Positions 44,024-52,913 of a DNA stretch of 64,000 nucleotides are shown piece by piece (within the stretch, counting starts at the first letter, position 1; each line of letters begins with the position of its first letter). This DNA is from Paenibacillus sp. L3-i20 (GTDB lineage: Bacteria > Bacillota > Bacilli > Paenibacillales > Paenibacillaceae), in assembly GCF_022180385.2 (NCBI RefSeq), contig NZ_BQME02000001.1, positions 2,067,678-2,131,677 on the forward strand. The letters are read 5' to 3'. The notes under the pieces are model-generated. The model worked only from the letters and a program-made list of their open reading frames with translations, searched no databases and was not told the origin of the DNA. Position numbers and translations under genes: made by a program.

Positions 44024-46378
44024 ATGAAAATGAGTAACGAGATGCCTAGAGAACAGTATGAACGCGCGGAGAAAGTGTTGTTTCAGCATTGGATGGATCA
44101 TGTGTATAATGGCCGTGTAGTACCTAATTGGATGGATGATTCGAGCAGATTTTGGTATCGTCGCGACTTGCGTCTGGAATCAGGAAAAGGAACAGAGTAC
44201 ATCGTTGTAAATCCAGCGGAGCATTCGTCCACACCTGCTTTCGATCATGAGCGATTGGCGGCATCGTTAAGCGTACTGCTTAGCAAAACATTGTCCCCAC
44301 AGCATCTTAAACTAGATAAGATTGAATTTGATAGAGATAGCAATAGTGTTCGTTTCAAGATGGATGACAGGTACTGGGAGTGTAATCTGAGCAGCTACCT
44401 ATGTACACTTGTTCAGGAACCTGAACTGAAAGTAGCTGGGCATGAGGTTCTATCGCCAGATAGACAATGGGTTGCCTATGCCGAGCAGTACAACATATAT
44501 GTTCGTCATATAATGACGGGCGAGATCAAGCAGCTTACATATGATGGTGAGCTGTATTACGACTACGCATCAAGACCAGAGGCAGCAACTGACGTAGGTG
44601 GTTCTACTCCACGGCAAATTATGTGGTCGCCCGATTCAAAGAAATTGTTAACGGTAAAGAATGACCAACGCTATTTGAAAGAATTACATGTCGTTCAGAA
44701 TGTGCCCTTAGATCCAAATACGCAAAGACCAATATTGCATACTTCAAAGTATGCTTATCCAGGAGATGAGCATGTAGCAGAGGCAGATGTCGTTGTTTGT
44801 GATATTGAGAAAAAAAGCAGCATTATCATCAAAAGCCCTCGCGTTACAGCTGATGTAAATTCGATCATTAGCCTCGTTATTCCCTTGTCGGCTTGGAGTG
44901 CGGACAGTAAGGAAGTTTATTACCTCAATTTGGCTCGTGATTGCAAATCTGCCAAGCTAATCATTGCTCAAATAGATGATGGAACGGCAAGAACGGCAGT
45001 AGAGGAGCAAAGTGATACGTTTTTGTTTATAGACTCCTATGGATACGGAAACCTAGATCCTTATCACTTCGCAAGTGGCAGACCTAACTTCCAATTGCTA
45101 CTAGATGGCAATGTTGTATGGTTATCCGAGCGTGACGGCTATGGGCATCTTTATCTGTTCGATGGCAATACGGGACAATTAGTTGTTCAGTTAACATCAG
45201 GACAGTGGAATGTGAGACGTCTCGTTGGGATAGATGAGGAGCAGGGGGTTATTTATTTTACAGCTAGTGGTGGTGGGAATACCGTTGACCCGTATTATCA
45301 GCAACTTTACCGTGTTTCCCTTACTGGTTCCGACCTGACGTTACTAACACCAGAGGATTCTCATCATTTAATTACAGCTTCCCCTGATCTTCGTTATTTT
45401 GTAGATACGTATTCAAGAGTTGATCAAGGCCCTATTTCGGTTGTGTATTCAGGTAATGGTGTATTGATAGATGTATTAGAAGCAGCCAATATTGAGCGTT
45501 TGCTGGAGCAAGGTTATCAATTTCCTGAACGCTTTAGCGTCAAAGCACGTGATGGTCATACAGATTTATATGGCATTATGTTTAAGCCCAAAGATTTTGT
45601 CCCAGGTCAAACCTATCCGATTATTGACTGCTTCTATGGTGGTCCGCAACTACAAGTCACACCTAAATCATTTCAGTGGGATACAGCAGTATTTGGTACC
45701 GATATAACATTTGGCGCGCAGAGCTTAGCACAGCTTGGTTTTGTAGTCATTATTATGGATGGGATGGGGACGCCATTCCGTTCCAAGGCGTTTCACGACG
45801 ATGCATTTGAAAATATAGAAGGAGCCGCTGGTTTGAATGACCATACGCTGGCCCTTCGGCAATTAGCGGAGTGTCATCCATTTATTGATCTTGAACGTGT
45901 CGGGATATGGGGTGTATCTGGCGGAGGATATGGATCAGCGAGGGCGATACTTCAATACCCTGACGTTTATAAAGTAGCTGTATCTGCCGCAGGCAATCAT
46001 GATCAGCGTAGTTACCTTGTAAATTGGGGCGAACGATTCCAAGGAGCAGTTGACCCTAATTATCCAGAACGTTATGCGAATCAGGCTAATGCGAAGCTAG
46101 CACCTAATTTAAAGGGTAAGCTATTGCTTGCACACGGGGATTTGGATACTAACGTGCATTTGAATCATACGATGGGGCTAGTTAATGCACTTATTCAATC
46201 GAATAAAGATTTCGATCTGCTTCTGCTGCCTAATGTGGGACATGAGATTAACAACAACCCGTATTTTATCAGACGCAAATGGGATTACTTTGTACGACAC
46301 TTGTTAGAGATGGAGCCGCCTAAACAATTCGAAATTGGTGCAGCTGCAAAGGAACTAATACCTGTTACTAGCTTATAA
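44024..46378 (+). CDS. S9-family dipeptidyl peptidase IV-like serine peptidase
   Basis: The 784-residue protein has an N-terminal beta-propeller (DPPIV_N; HEVLSPDRQWVAYAEQYNIY, MWSPDSKKLLTV, VVWLSERDGYGHLYLF) and a C-terminal alpha/beta hydrolase. The inferred triad is Ser632 in GVSGGGYGSA, Asp708 in HGDLDTNVHLN and His740 in NVGHEIN. No signal peptide is visible, so it is probably cytoplasmic. The usual GWSYGG is GVSGGG here. AAGGAG lies 4 bases before ATG 44024 and 10 before ATG 44030, so either start is possible. It is a single gene with a terminator at 46428. Confidence 0.9.
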   Translation: MKMSNEMPREQYERAEKVLFQHWMDHVYNGRVVPNWMDDSSRFWYRRDLRLESGKGTEYIVVNPAEHSSTPAFDHERLAASLSVLLSKTLSPQHLKLDKIEFDRDSNSVRFKMDDRYWECNLSSYLCTLVQEPELKVAGHEVLSPDRQWVAYAEQYNIYVRHIMTGEIKQLTYDGELYYDYASRPEAATDVGGSTPRQIMWSPDSKKLLTVKNDQRYLKELHVVQNVPLDPNTQRPILHTSKYAYPGDEHVAEADVVVCDIEKKSSIIIKSPRVTADVNSIISLVIPLSAWSADSKEVYYLNLARDCKSAKLIIAQIDDGTARTAVEEQSDTFLFIDSYGYGNLDPYHFASGRPNFQLLLDGNVVWLSERDGYGHLYLFDGNTGQLVVQLTSGQWNVRRLVGIDEEQGVIYFTASGGGNTVDPYYQQLYRVSLTGSDLTLLTPEDSHHLITASPDLRYFVDTYSRVDQGPISVVYSGNGVLIDVLEAANIERLLEQGYQFPERFSVKARDGHTDLYGIMFKPKDFVPGQTYPIIDCFYGGPQLQVTPKSFQWDTAVFGTDITFGAQSLAQLGFVVIIMDGMGTPFRSKAFHDDAFENIEGAAGLNDHTLALRQLAECHPFIDLERVGIWGVSGGGYGSARAILQYPDVYKVAVSAAGNHDQRSYLVNWGERFQGAVDPNYPERYANQANAKLAPNLKGKLLLAHGDLDTNVHLNHTMGLVNALIQSNKDFDLLLLPNVGHEINNNPYFIRRKWDYFVRHLLEMEPPKQFEIGAAAKELIPVTSL

Positions 46379-46427
46379 CCTGGTTTACTATACCATCTCT
46401 ACTTCTAAGTTAAGTTGTAAATATTGC

Positions 46428-46479
46428 GGCGCTCCCCGGATTTAGTAGATTAGTTTACTGATGAGGGAGCGCCTATTTT
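46428..46479. terminator. Terminator between converging S9 peptidase and trpS
   Basis: GGCGCTCCC and GGGAGCGCC arms are followed by TATTTTCGTTTT on the forward strand. Confidence 0.75.
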
Positions 46480-46492
46480 CGTTTTGAGTATA

Positions 46493-47476
46493 TCAGTATG
46501 TTAATAGACCCATCGCTCTTTTGGCAGCATCCAGCGTCTTTTGCGCTTCATGCGACGCTTTGCGCGCACCGTCCTGTAGAATATGATCAAGCTCCTCGGA
46601 CTTGATTAATTGCTCATATTTCTCCTGCAATGGAGTCAGCTTTGCAATAACAACCTCGGCTAAATCCTTTTTGAACGCTCCATACCCTTGCCCTTCATAA
46701 CGTCTTTCGATAACTGGAATAGTCTCATCCGAAAATACGGCATACAGCTCGATTAAGTTGCTGACGGCAGGTTTCGTCTCCCAATCGTAACGCACACTCA
46801 TATCGGAGTCGGTGACAGCTCGTGCGAATTTTTTGCGAATGTCAGCAGGCTTATCAAGTAGTAGCACATAGCTGCTCTTGTTTGGATTGCTTTTGCTCAT
46901 CTTACTAGATGGATCGTCTAGGCCCATAACTCTCGCACCAATTTCTTGAATGACCGGTTCTGGAATGGTGAAAGTCTTGCCGAAACGGTTGTTGAAGCGG
47001 CTCGCAAGATCACGTGTCAGCTCCAAATGTTGCTTCTGATCTTCTCCCACAGGCACATGTGTGGATTGATAGAGCAGAATGTCGGCCGCCATAAGCGCAG
47101 GATATGTGAATAAGGCAGAACTTACAGCATCTTTGCCGTCGGACTTCTCTTTAAATTGTGTCATACGGCTCATCTCACCGAAATGAGCTTGCGTTTCCAT
47201 AATCCAGCCTAACTCAGCATGGGCAGAAACCTGGGACTGCATGAAGATTGTATTCTTTACTGGATCTACGCCTGCTGCGATATATAAGGCAGCGATTTGG
47301 CGCGAGCGTTCTCTCAGCTCCTTAGGGTCTTGCGGAACAGTGATGGCATGTAGATCGGGTACAAAAAAGTAGCCCTCGTATTCTTCTTGCAGCTTCACGA
47401 ACTGGCGAAGTGCGCCTACGTAGCCGCCGATATTGAGATCACCGCTCGGTTTAATGCCGGATAACAGTCGTTTCAT
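46493..47476 (-). CDS. trpS: Tryptophanyl-tRNA synthetase
   Basis: The 327-residue class I synthetase charges tRNA-Trp. It has the HIGH-type site SGIKPSGDLNIGGYVGALRQ, the DLHAITVPQ segment, PVGEDQKQHLELTRDLA and the KMSKS loop (DPSSKMSKSNPN). The length fits bacterial TrpS. I start at the second ATG (47476), because GAGG lies only 2 bases before the first ATG (47482). A T-box leader with a UGG specifier precedes it, so expression should rise when tRNA-Trp is uncharged. Confidence 0.96.
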   Translation of the reverse strand: MKRLLSGIKPSGDLNIGGYVGALRQFVKLQEEYEGYFFVPDLHAITVPQDPKELRERSRQIAALYIAAGVDPVKNTIFMQSQVSAHAELGWIMETQAHFGEMSRMTQFKEKSDGKDAVSSALFTYPALMAADILLYQSTHVPVGEDQKQHLELTRDLASRFNNRFGKTFTIPEPVIQEIGARVMGLDDPSSKMSKSNPNKSSYVLLLDKPADIRKKFARAVTDSDMSVRYDWETKPAVSNLIELYAVFSDETIPVIERRYEGQGYGAFKKDLAEVVIAKLTPLQEKYEQLIKSEELDHILQDGARKASHEAQKTLDAAKRAMGLLTY

Positions 47477-47534
47477 TTTCATAACCTCACTTTTAGTTGT
47501 ATTGGACTAGATAGGAGCGAACATTACTTTCAGG

Positions 47535-47843
47535 CAACAAAAAAAACGCCACGTCCCCTTGTAAGGGACGAAGCGTTAGCTCCGCGATACCACCCGAATT
47601 CGGCCGATAGGCCGCTCTTTGCCATGAACGGAGCAAAACAGCGCTGCTGCTTGCATACTTTCGATCATGTCTCCCATGGATAACGGAGGAGAGTCCGTCA
47701 AAGCCTACTGTTCTGCCTTGACAGAAGTTCGGTTTGAAGCGATGGGACCCATTCACAACGTGCGAAGCGCCGGACCTCTCACCAATCGCCGGCTCGCTTT
47801 ATGCATTCGCGCATAAGTTACTCTTTCCCATCATGGCTTTTTG
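47535..47843 (-). ncRNA. T-box riboswitch leader of trpS (Trp, UGG specifier)
   Basis: On the reverse strand, stem I opens with GATGGGAAAGAGTAACTT (about 47832) and closes with TCCCATC (about 47741), with an AGAGG-containing bulge and the GCGAGCCGG helix between. The specifier loop reads GTGAATGG, with UGG at 47751-47749. The T-box sequence GGGTGGTATCGCGGA is at 47595-47581, followed by the terminator AACGCTTCGTCCC/GGGGACGTGGCGTT and eight T (about 47578-47539). All the expected parts are present. Confidence 0.93.
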
Positions 47844-47865
47844 CTTATACCATTTGTTGTTAAAT

Positions 47866-47894
47866 ATATTACTCATGTTTGAATAGCGAGTCAA
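47866..47894 (-). promoter_or_regulatory. trpS T-box promoter
   Basis: TTGACT (47894-47889), a 17-bp spacer and TAATAT (47871-47866) lie just upstream of stem I of the T-box. Confidence 0.85.
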
Positions 47895-48028
47895 GTAGGG
47901 GGCGTGGATAAAAATATGGAAAGTGCGACCCCATTTTAACTCAGTTTGATATCGAATCCAATGTCTAAGTTGTGAGAGGGAGGGTAATAATGGCTTATTA
48001 GCGATGACATGCAAGGGAGACTTCATGA

Positions 48029-49615
48029 ATGACAATTAAAAATGCTGGAAACCGTTCTAACACCGCTGATAAGAGCGCTACTAAGGGAAAAGATGAGATA
48101 GAACCGATCCTAACAAGCTTGAATGATAACGTACAGAAGATAAAACAAACATTAGGAAACAGTACTGACATCGTCGTTCGTGAAGTGTTTGTAGGTAAGG
48201 ACGGCAGCCAGGCGATAGCAGTTATTTATACGGACGGTTTAGCAGATAAGATTGTCGTAGATGATTTCATAATGAACTCTATTTTGAAGCATTCACAAAT
48301 AGCTGATTTCGGAGACAGTGAAATTCCAACGGAAGATCTTTTTACTATATTGAAAAAACACGCTCTAACTACTGTGGAAATATTAGAAATTGCCGATTAC
48401 AAAAAGCTATTTCACTCCTTATTGTCTGGTGAAACGATTATCTTAATCGATGGCTGTGATAAAGGGATATCAGCCAGCACTCAAGGCTGGAAGGATCGCG
48501 GTGTAATGGAACCTTCAACAGAGTCTGTTATTCGGGGTCCTAGGGAAGCCTTCTCGGAGACAATTCGTACAAATACTGCGCTCGTACGCAGAAAGATTAA
48601 GGATCCCAATCTTTGGATAGAGACGAAACAAATCGGTCACGTTACCCAGACTGATGTTGTCATTATGTATATAAATGGGATTGCAAACGATAAAGTAATA
48701 GAAGAAGTTAAAATTAGGCTGGATCGAATCGATATTGATGGCATTCTGGAGAGCGGTTATATCGAGGCACTGATCCAAGATGAGACGTACACACCATTTC
48801 CAACAATCTATAACACAGAACGACCAGATGTAATCGCAGCAGAGCTGTTGGAGGGAAAGGTAGCTATTCTTGTAGATGGCACACCATTTGTACTCGTTGT
48901 TCCTGCGTTATTCGTTTCCTTCTTACATTCGGCTGAAGATTATTATCATCGCGCAGATGTGAGCAGTCTTATTCGACTTTTACGCTATTTGGGTGTGTTT
49001 ATATCCTTGTTCGGGCCGTCATTGTATGTGGCTATTACGACCTATCATCAAGAAATGTTGCCGACGCAGCTTCTTATTAGTCTTGTAGCCCAGCGAGAAG
49101 GTATTCCATTTCCTGCTTTTATTGAAGCAATCATGATGGAGGTAGCTTTCGAAATTTTGCGGGAGGCTGGGCTTCGTATGCCGCGAACAATCGGACCTGC
49201 GGTGTCCATTGTAGGTACACTAGTCATCGGGCAAGCTGCGGTTGAAGCAGGAATCGTATCTGCAGCGATGGTTATTGTCGTATCGACGACCGCTATTGCA
49301 AGTTTTGTGTTCCCGTCCTACGACTTAGCTAACACTATTCGAATGCTGCGATTCCCATTAATGGCGCTTGCTGCGACGTTCGGAATTTTTGGAATTGCTG
49401 TTGGTGTTATGGCTATTGTATTGCACTTATGTAGTTTGCGTACTTTTGGTGTTCCATATATGAGTCCATTTGCGCCACTCATTTTATCTGATCAGAAGGA
49501 TGCTATATTTAGGGCTCCGCAATGGGCGATGACTTCACGTCCCAGGTTAATAAGCCAGAAAAATATAAAACGAGCAAACAATCCATCTTCAAAAAAACCG
49601 GGTGCAAAGAAATAG
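48029..49615 (+). CDS. gerKA: Germinant receptor subunit A (GerKA/GerAA family)
   Basis: The 528-residue protein has a cytoplasmic N-terminal domain of about 300 residues (GerA family, PF03323), with GETIILIDGCDKGISASTQG and GPREAFSETIRTNTALVRRK. Membrane helices follow, with LISLVAQREGIPFPAFIEA and MPRTIGPAVSIVGTLVIGQA, both hallmark segments. A basic Lys-rich tail ends it. It sits in the spore inner membrane with subunits B and C and triggers germination in response to nutrients. It is the first gene of a four-gene operon. Confidence 0.95.
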   Translation: MTIKNAGNRSNTADKSATKGKDEIEPILTSLNDNVQKIKQTLGNSTDIVVREVFVGKDGSQAIAVIYTDGLADKIVVDDFIMNSILKHSQIADFGDSEIPTEDLFTILKKHALTTVEILEIADYKKLFHSLLSGETIILIDGCDKGISASTQGWKDRGVMEPSTESVIRGPREAFSETIRTNTALVRRKIKDPNLWIETKQIGHVTQTDVVIMYINGIANDKVIEEVKIRLDRIDIDGILESGYIEALIQDETYTPFPTIYNTERPDVIAAELLEGKVAILVDGTPFVLVVPALFVSFLHSAEDYYHRADVSSLIRLLRYLGVFISLFGPSLYVAITTYHQEMLPTQLLISLVAQREGIPFPAFIEAIMMEVAFEILREAGLRMPRTIGPAVSIVGTLVIGQAAVEAGIVSAAMVIVVSTTAIASFVFPSYDLANTIRMLRFPLMALAATFGIFGIAVGVMAIVLHLCSLRTFGVPYMSPFAPLILSDQKDAIFRAPQWAMTSRPRLISQKNIKRANNPSSKKPGAKK

Positions 49616-49651
49616 CAGCGACAGTAAAACCATAGGAGGAGAGACAACAAC

Positions 49652-50848
49652 ATGAAGCGCAACATACTCCTATTTACCCTAATTGTAATATTGCTCACGT
49701 CCACCACAGGCTGTTGGAACCGCCGTGAACTCAATGATCTTGCCATTGTAGCAGCTCTAGGGATTGATAAACAGGATGATAAGTTTCTCGTTTCTGTGCA
49801 GGTTGTCGACCCTTCAGAAGTAGCTGCGAATAAGGGGAGGAGTGGAAGCTCACCAGTAACCATCTACCATGGAACGGGAGATACCTTATTTGAAGCGATC
49901 AGAAAAATGACGACGATTACGTCGAGAAAGCTCTATTTTGCCCATCTTCGCATGCTAATTATTGGTGATGAATATGCCAAGCAAGGAATAGCAGATGCTT
50001 TGGATTTCTTCTCCCGTGATCCGGAAATTCGTACAGACTTTTATGTTGTTGTGGCTAGAGGAGCTACGGCTTCAGATGTTTTGGGTATATTAACCCCGAT
50101 GGAAAAAATTCCAGCCAGTAAAATGTTCTCATCACTGGAAGTATCGGAGAAGGCTTGGGCACCAACGGCTTCCATTCATGTGGATGAGTTTATTACTGAT
50201 ATTGTGAGCGTTGGCAAGGAGGCGGCTTTGACTGGGATTTTAGTTGATGGTGACGTTGAAACAGGAAAGAAGAGAAAAAATTTGGAGGAGCCTGACACCC
50301 CAACTAATTTAAAATATACAGGAATTGCTGTGTTCAATAGCGATAAGCTTATCGGTTGGCTGAACGAAAATGAAAGTAAAGGATATAGCAATATAACGAA
50401 TGAGCTGTATAGTACGATTATAGAAGTCCCTTGTCCGAGTGGGGGTGTGTTGGGCGTAGAGGTTATTCGCTCGAAGACGAATCTTAAAGGCGAAGTAAAA
50501 GCCGGAAAGCCGGAAATTAATATAAGTATGCGTACGGAAGCGAATGTAGGGGAAGTAGGATGCAAAATCAATTTTTCGCAAATTGAAGAAATTAGTGCAC
50601 TTGAGAAGGAAGTAGAAAAAGTTATTATTACAAACATGATGCAGACAATTCGAAAGGGTAAAAAAATGGGAAGCGATATATTCGGATTTGGTTCAGTCAT
50701 TCATCAAGCTGATCCGCGTTATTGGGCAAAGGTAAAAGATAATTGGTATGAGTTGTTTCCCGAGTTGCCTGTGAAGATAAAGGTGGATGTAAGAATTAGG
50801 CGAACAGGTACCGTCGGAGATTCTTTCATTAATCAAGTAAAGGAGTAG
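49652..50848 (+). CDS. gerKC: Germinant receptor subunit C lipoprotein (GerKC family)
   Basis: The 398-residue lipoprotein has signal peptide MKRNILLFTLIVILLTSTTG and then C, W, N, R, R, E, L (the TGCWNRRELN motif is typical of Ger(x)C proteins). The mature part has the domains seen in GerBC: ALGIDKQDDKFLVSVQVVDP, LYFAHLRMLIIGDEYAKQG, and a C-terminal domain with SDIFGFGSVIHQADPRYWAK. The order A-C-small-B differs from the A-B-C order of gerA. AGGAGG lies upstream. Confidence 0.95.
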   Translation: MKRNILLFTLIVILLTSTTGCWNRRELNDLAIVAALGIDKQDDKFLVSVQVVDPSEVAANKGRSGSSPVTIYHGTGDTLFEAIRKMTTITSRKLYFAHLRMLIIGDEYAKQGIADALDFFSRDPEIRTDFYVVVARGATASDVLGILTPMEKIPASKMFSSLEVSEKAWAPTASIHVDEFITDIVSVGKEAALTGILVDGDVETGKKRKNLEEPDTPTNLKYTGIAVFNSDKLIGWLNENESKGYSNITNELYSTIIEVPCPSGGVLGVEVIRSKTNLKGEVKAGKPEINISMRTEANVGEVGCKINFSQIEEISALEKEVEKVIITNMMQTIRKGKKMGSDIFGFGSVIHQADPRYWAKVKDNWYELFPELPVKIKVDVRIRRTGTVGDSFINQVKE

Positions 50849-50855
50849 AGTAGTA

Positions 50856-51089
50856 ATGCTTACTGTTATCGGCATATTAATTGTCTCTACGTGGATCGCT
50901 TTTATCGAAGTGCCTGCCCTTAAGAGAAAGCATCAAATCAAGGAGTTGTGGATATTCTCAATTCTGCTCTTATTAGGGACGGCTTTAAGTATCGCTGAAA
51001 GTTCGCATGTGAAGATGCCCAGTCCTCTTGATTGGATTATGAAGCTGTATATGCCAATTAGTGAGCTGTTGAACGGTGTACTGATATGA
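50856..51089 (+). CDS. Small two-helix membrane subunit of the germinant receptor (D-type)
   Basis: The 77-residue protein has two membrane helices (about residues 2-18 and 30-48) and a C-terminal amphipathic piece (LDWIMKLYMPISELLNG). It lies 7 bp after gerKC and 28 bp before gerKB, so it is part of the operon. Small two-helix proteins at this position are reported in some receptor operons as D subunits that modulate the receptor. The assignment rests on position, size and topology only. Confidence 0.75.
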   Translation: MLTVIGILIVSTWIAFIEVPALKRKHQIKELWIFSILLLLGTALSIAESSHVKMPSPLDWIMKLYMPISELLNGVLI

Positions 51090-51117
51090 TCCTGAAATTA
51101 CGAGAGGGAGGTGACGT

Positions 51118-52236
51118 ATGAGGGGGCAAGAGAAAGTAAGTGCCAGACAATTTGGTATTTTGGTAATCTTATTCTCGATAGGGACAACCATATTAATTAT
51201 TCCAGCTGGACTTGCTGAAGAGGTTCATCAAGATGCATGGATTGCTTCTATCGTTGGAGTTGGGCTCGGGATGCTGCTCGTTATCTTATTTAATGCGCTG
51301 GGCAGTTTGTACCCATCCAAAAGTTTAGTTGAAGTGATGTCTATATTACTTGGATCATGGGTTGGCAAGGCAATAGGATTAACTTTTGTATTTTTCACTT
51401 TAATGACAGCTTCAGAGCTAATTTATTTCACTGGTAATTTTTTGACTACAATGATTATGCCGGAAACGCCAATTGAAGTAATTAACATTATTTTGGCCTG
51501 CATAGTAGTAATGGGCGCCAAACTTGGTATTGAAACACTCGTTCGTGCAGCAGAGTTATTATTTCCTCTGTTTGTTATATTGTTTTTAGTTTTAGTTATT
51601 TTTATATCGCCACAAATCAATATGCAGAATATAAAGCCTATTATGGAGGCAGATGTAACGTCCATATTCGCGGCAAGTCTTTACTTTGCCAGTACGTTTG
51701 CGTTCACCCCCATTGTCCTTCTAATGATCTTCCCTGTTTCCGTTAATCGATTGAAGGAAGGTCGCGGCGCTTTCTACAAGGGCGTTTTGATCGGGGGTAT
51801 AGCTCTGATTATTATTATATTGTTATGTATTTTGGTACTGGGAGAAAACACGACAGCAAGACAAACCTATCCAAGCTATATGTTAGCCAAAAAAATAAAT
51901 GTTGGAAACTTCCTCCAACGTATTGAAATTGTAATGGCGGGTATGTGGTTTATTTCGATTTATTTCAAAATGTCTTGTTACTTCTATGCGGCTAATAAAG
52001 GTCTTGCACAAATTTTCAATATTAAAGACTATCGAATTCTCGTGTATCCACTTGGTCTAATGATCGTTGTTTTTTCTTTAATTGTTCATCCTAGCATATT
52101 GCATTCTAACGCATACAATAAGGAAACGTGGCTGCCATATGTCGCTACATATGGATTAGTGCTCCCGATATTATTACTAATGGCATACGGTATACGCAAG
52201 TTTTGGAAAAAAAGATCGGGCCAAAAGACTTCATAA
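51118..52236 (+). CDS. gerKB: Germinant receptor subunit B (GerKB, APC-superfamily fold)
   Basis: The 372-residue protein has ten membrane helices and belongs to the spore permease family (PF03845). It begins KVSARQFGILVILFSIGTTI, with the ligand-site loop IPAGLAEEVHQDAWIASIVG, and includes SVNRLKEGRGAFYKG and TYPSYMLAKKINVGNFLQRI. GerB subunits bind the germinant within a transporter-like pocket. The ATG at 51118 follows GGGAGGTGACGT. It is the last gene of the operon. Confidence 0.95.
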   Translation: MRGQEKVSARQFGILVILFSIGTTILIIPAGLAEEVHQDAWIASIVGVGLGMLLVILFNALGSLYPSKSLVEVMSILLGSWVGKAIGLTFVFFTLMTASELIYFTGNFLTTMIMPETPIEVINIILACIVVMGAKLGIETLVRAAELLFPLFVILFLVLVIFISPQINMQNIKPIMEADVTSIFAASLYFASTFAFTPIVLLMIFPVSVNRLKEGRGAFYKGVLIGGIALIIIILLCILVLGENTTARQTYPSYMLAKKINVGNFLQRIEIVMAGMWFISIYFKMSCYFYAANKGLAQIFNIKDYRILVYPLGLMIVVFSLIVHPSILHSNAYNKETWLPYVATYGLVLPILLLMAYGIRKFWKKRSGQKTS

Positions 52237-52266
52237 AATGAATGCAAGGGATGTTATTTTATGGGG

Positions 52267-52308
52267 TTGACAGAACGTTTGTTGTTTGATATCTTTAATT
52301 TAAGATAT
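52267..52308 (+). promoter_or_regulatory. mhqR promoter and palindromic operator
   Basis: TTGACA (52267-52272), a 17-bp spacer and TATCTT (52290-52295) form a promoter. The palindrome ATATCTT-N6-AAGATAT (52289-52308) covers the -10. A related palindrome, ATCTTAATATTAAGAT, lies before mhqO, so both are probable sites for the MarR-type repressor. Confidence 0.75.
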
Positions 52309-52336
52309 TTCAATTGTAGAGATTAGAGGTGCTTGT

Positions 52337-52783
52337 ATGGCTGAGCAAACAACAAATGAATCATTAGATTTGTTCATCGCATTATCCAGAGCAAGTCAAT
52401 GGGTGAATGCACATGCTGATCGAGATATACGGAAACATGGTCTGAATAGAACGGAATTTGGTGTACTAGAGTTGCTTTATCATAAGGGCTCGCAGCCGCT
52501 TCAACAGATTGGCGGTAAAGTACTTATGAGCAGCGGCAATATTACTTATGTAATTGATAAGTTGGAGAAAAAGGGACTCTGTAGAAGACGTGCTTCCTTA
52601 GAAGATCGTAGATTGATCTACGCTGAAATTACGGAAGAGGGAAGCCGGTTTATAGAAGAGATCTTTCCTGGTCATACTAGTGTAATTGAGCAATCTGCGG
52701 GAGGACTTACCGCTGAAGAGAAGCAAGTCGCAAGCAAATTGCTAAAGAAGCTGGGCAGATTCGCTCAGGAGTCGTTTAAATAG
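52337..52783 (+). CDS. mhqR: MarR-family repressor, MhqR-like
   Basis: The 148-residue regulator has the MarR winged helix: LNRTEFGVLELLYHKGSQPL, QQIGGKVLMSSGNITYVIDKLEKKGL and RRASLEDRRLIYAEITEEG. In B. subtilis MhqR represses mhqNOP, mhqED and azoR2 in response to quinones and diamide; here mhqO- and mhqD-like genes follow at once. The likely mode is derepression by electrophiles. There is no conserved Cys in the N-terminal arm of the OhrR type, so the name is based on context and homology in general. Confidence 0.88.
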   Translation: MAEQTTNESLDLFIALSRASQWVNAHADRDIRKHGLNRTEFGVLELLYHKGSQPLQQIGGKVLMSSGNITYVIDKLEKKGLCRRRASLEDRRLIYAEITEEGSRFIEEIFPGHTSVIEQSAGGLTAEEKQVASKLLKKLGRFAQESFK

Positions 52784-52809
52784 CAGTCTAATAAACAAGA
52801 AAATTGCAC

Positions 52810-52859
52810 TGCAGTCATTCATTTAGCTCTTGGTTAGAGCTTTTCTAGATATGACTGCA
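52810..52859 (+). terminator. Hairpin between mhqR and mhqO
   Basis: The outer arms TGCAGTCAT/ATGACTGCA enclose an inner AGCTCT-TGGTT-AGAGCT hairpin followed by TTTTCT. The inner part would act as a terminator, the outer as an extended stem. Confidence 0.65.
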
Positions 52860-52873
52860 TATACGGGTCACAT

Positions 52874-52889
52874 ATCTTAATATTAAGAT
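52874..52889 (+). promoter_or_regulatory. Second MhqR-type operator, upstream of mhqO
   Basis: ATCTTAATATTAAGAT is a perfect 16-bp palindrome 25 bp before the mhqO start. It shares ATCTT…AAGAT with the mhqR promoter operator. TATAAC just downstream could be a -10. Confidence 0.75.
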
Positions 52890-52913
52890 TATAACAATGA
52901 GGAGTGGTTGGTT

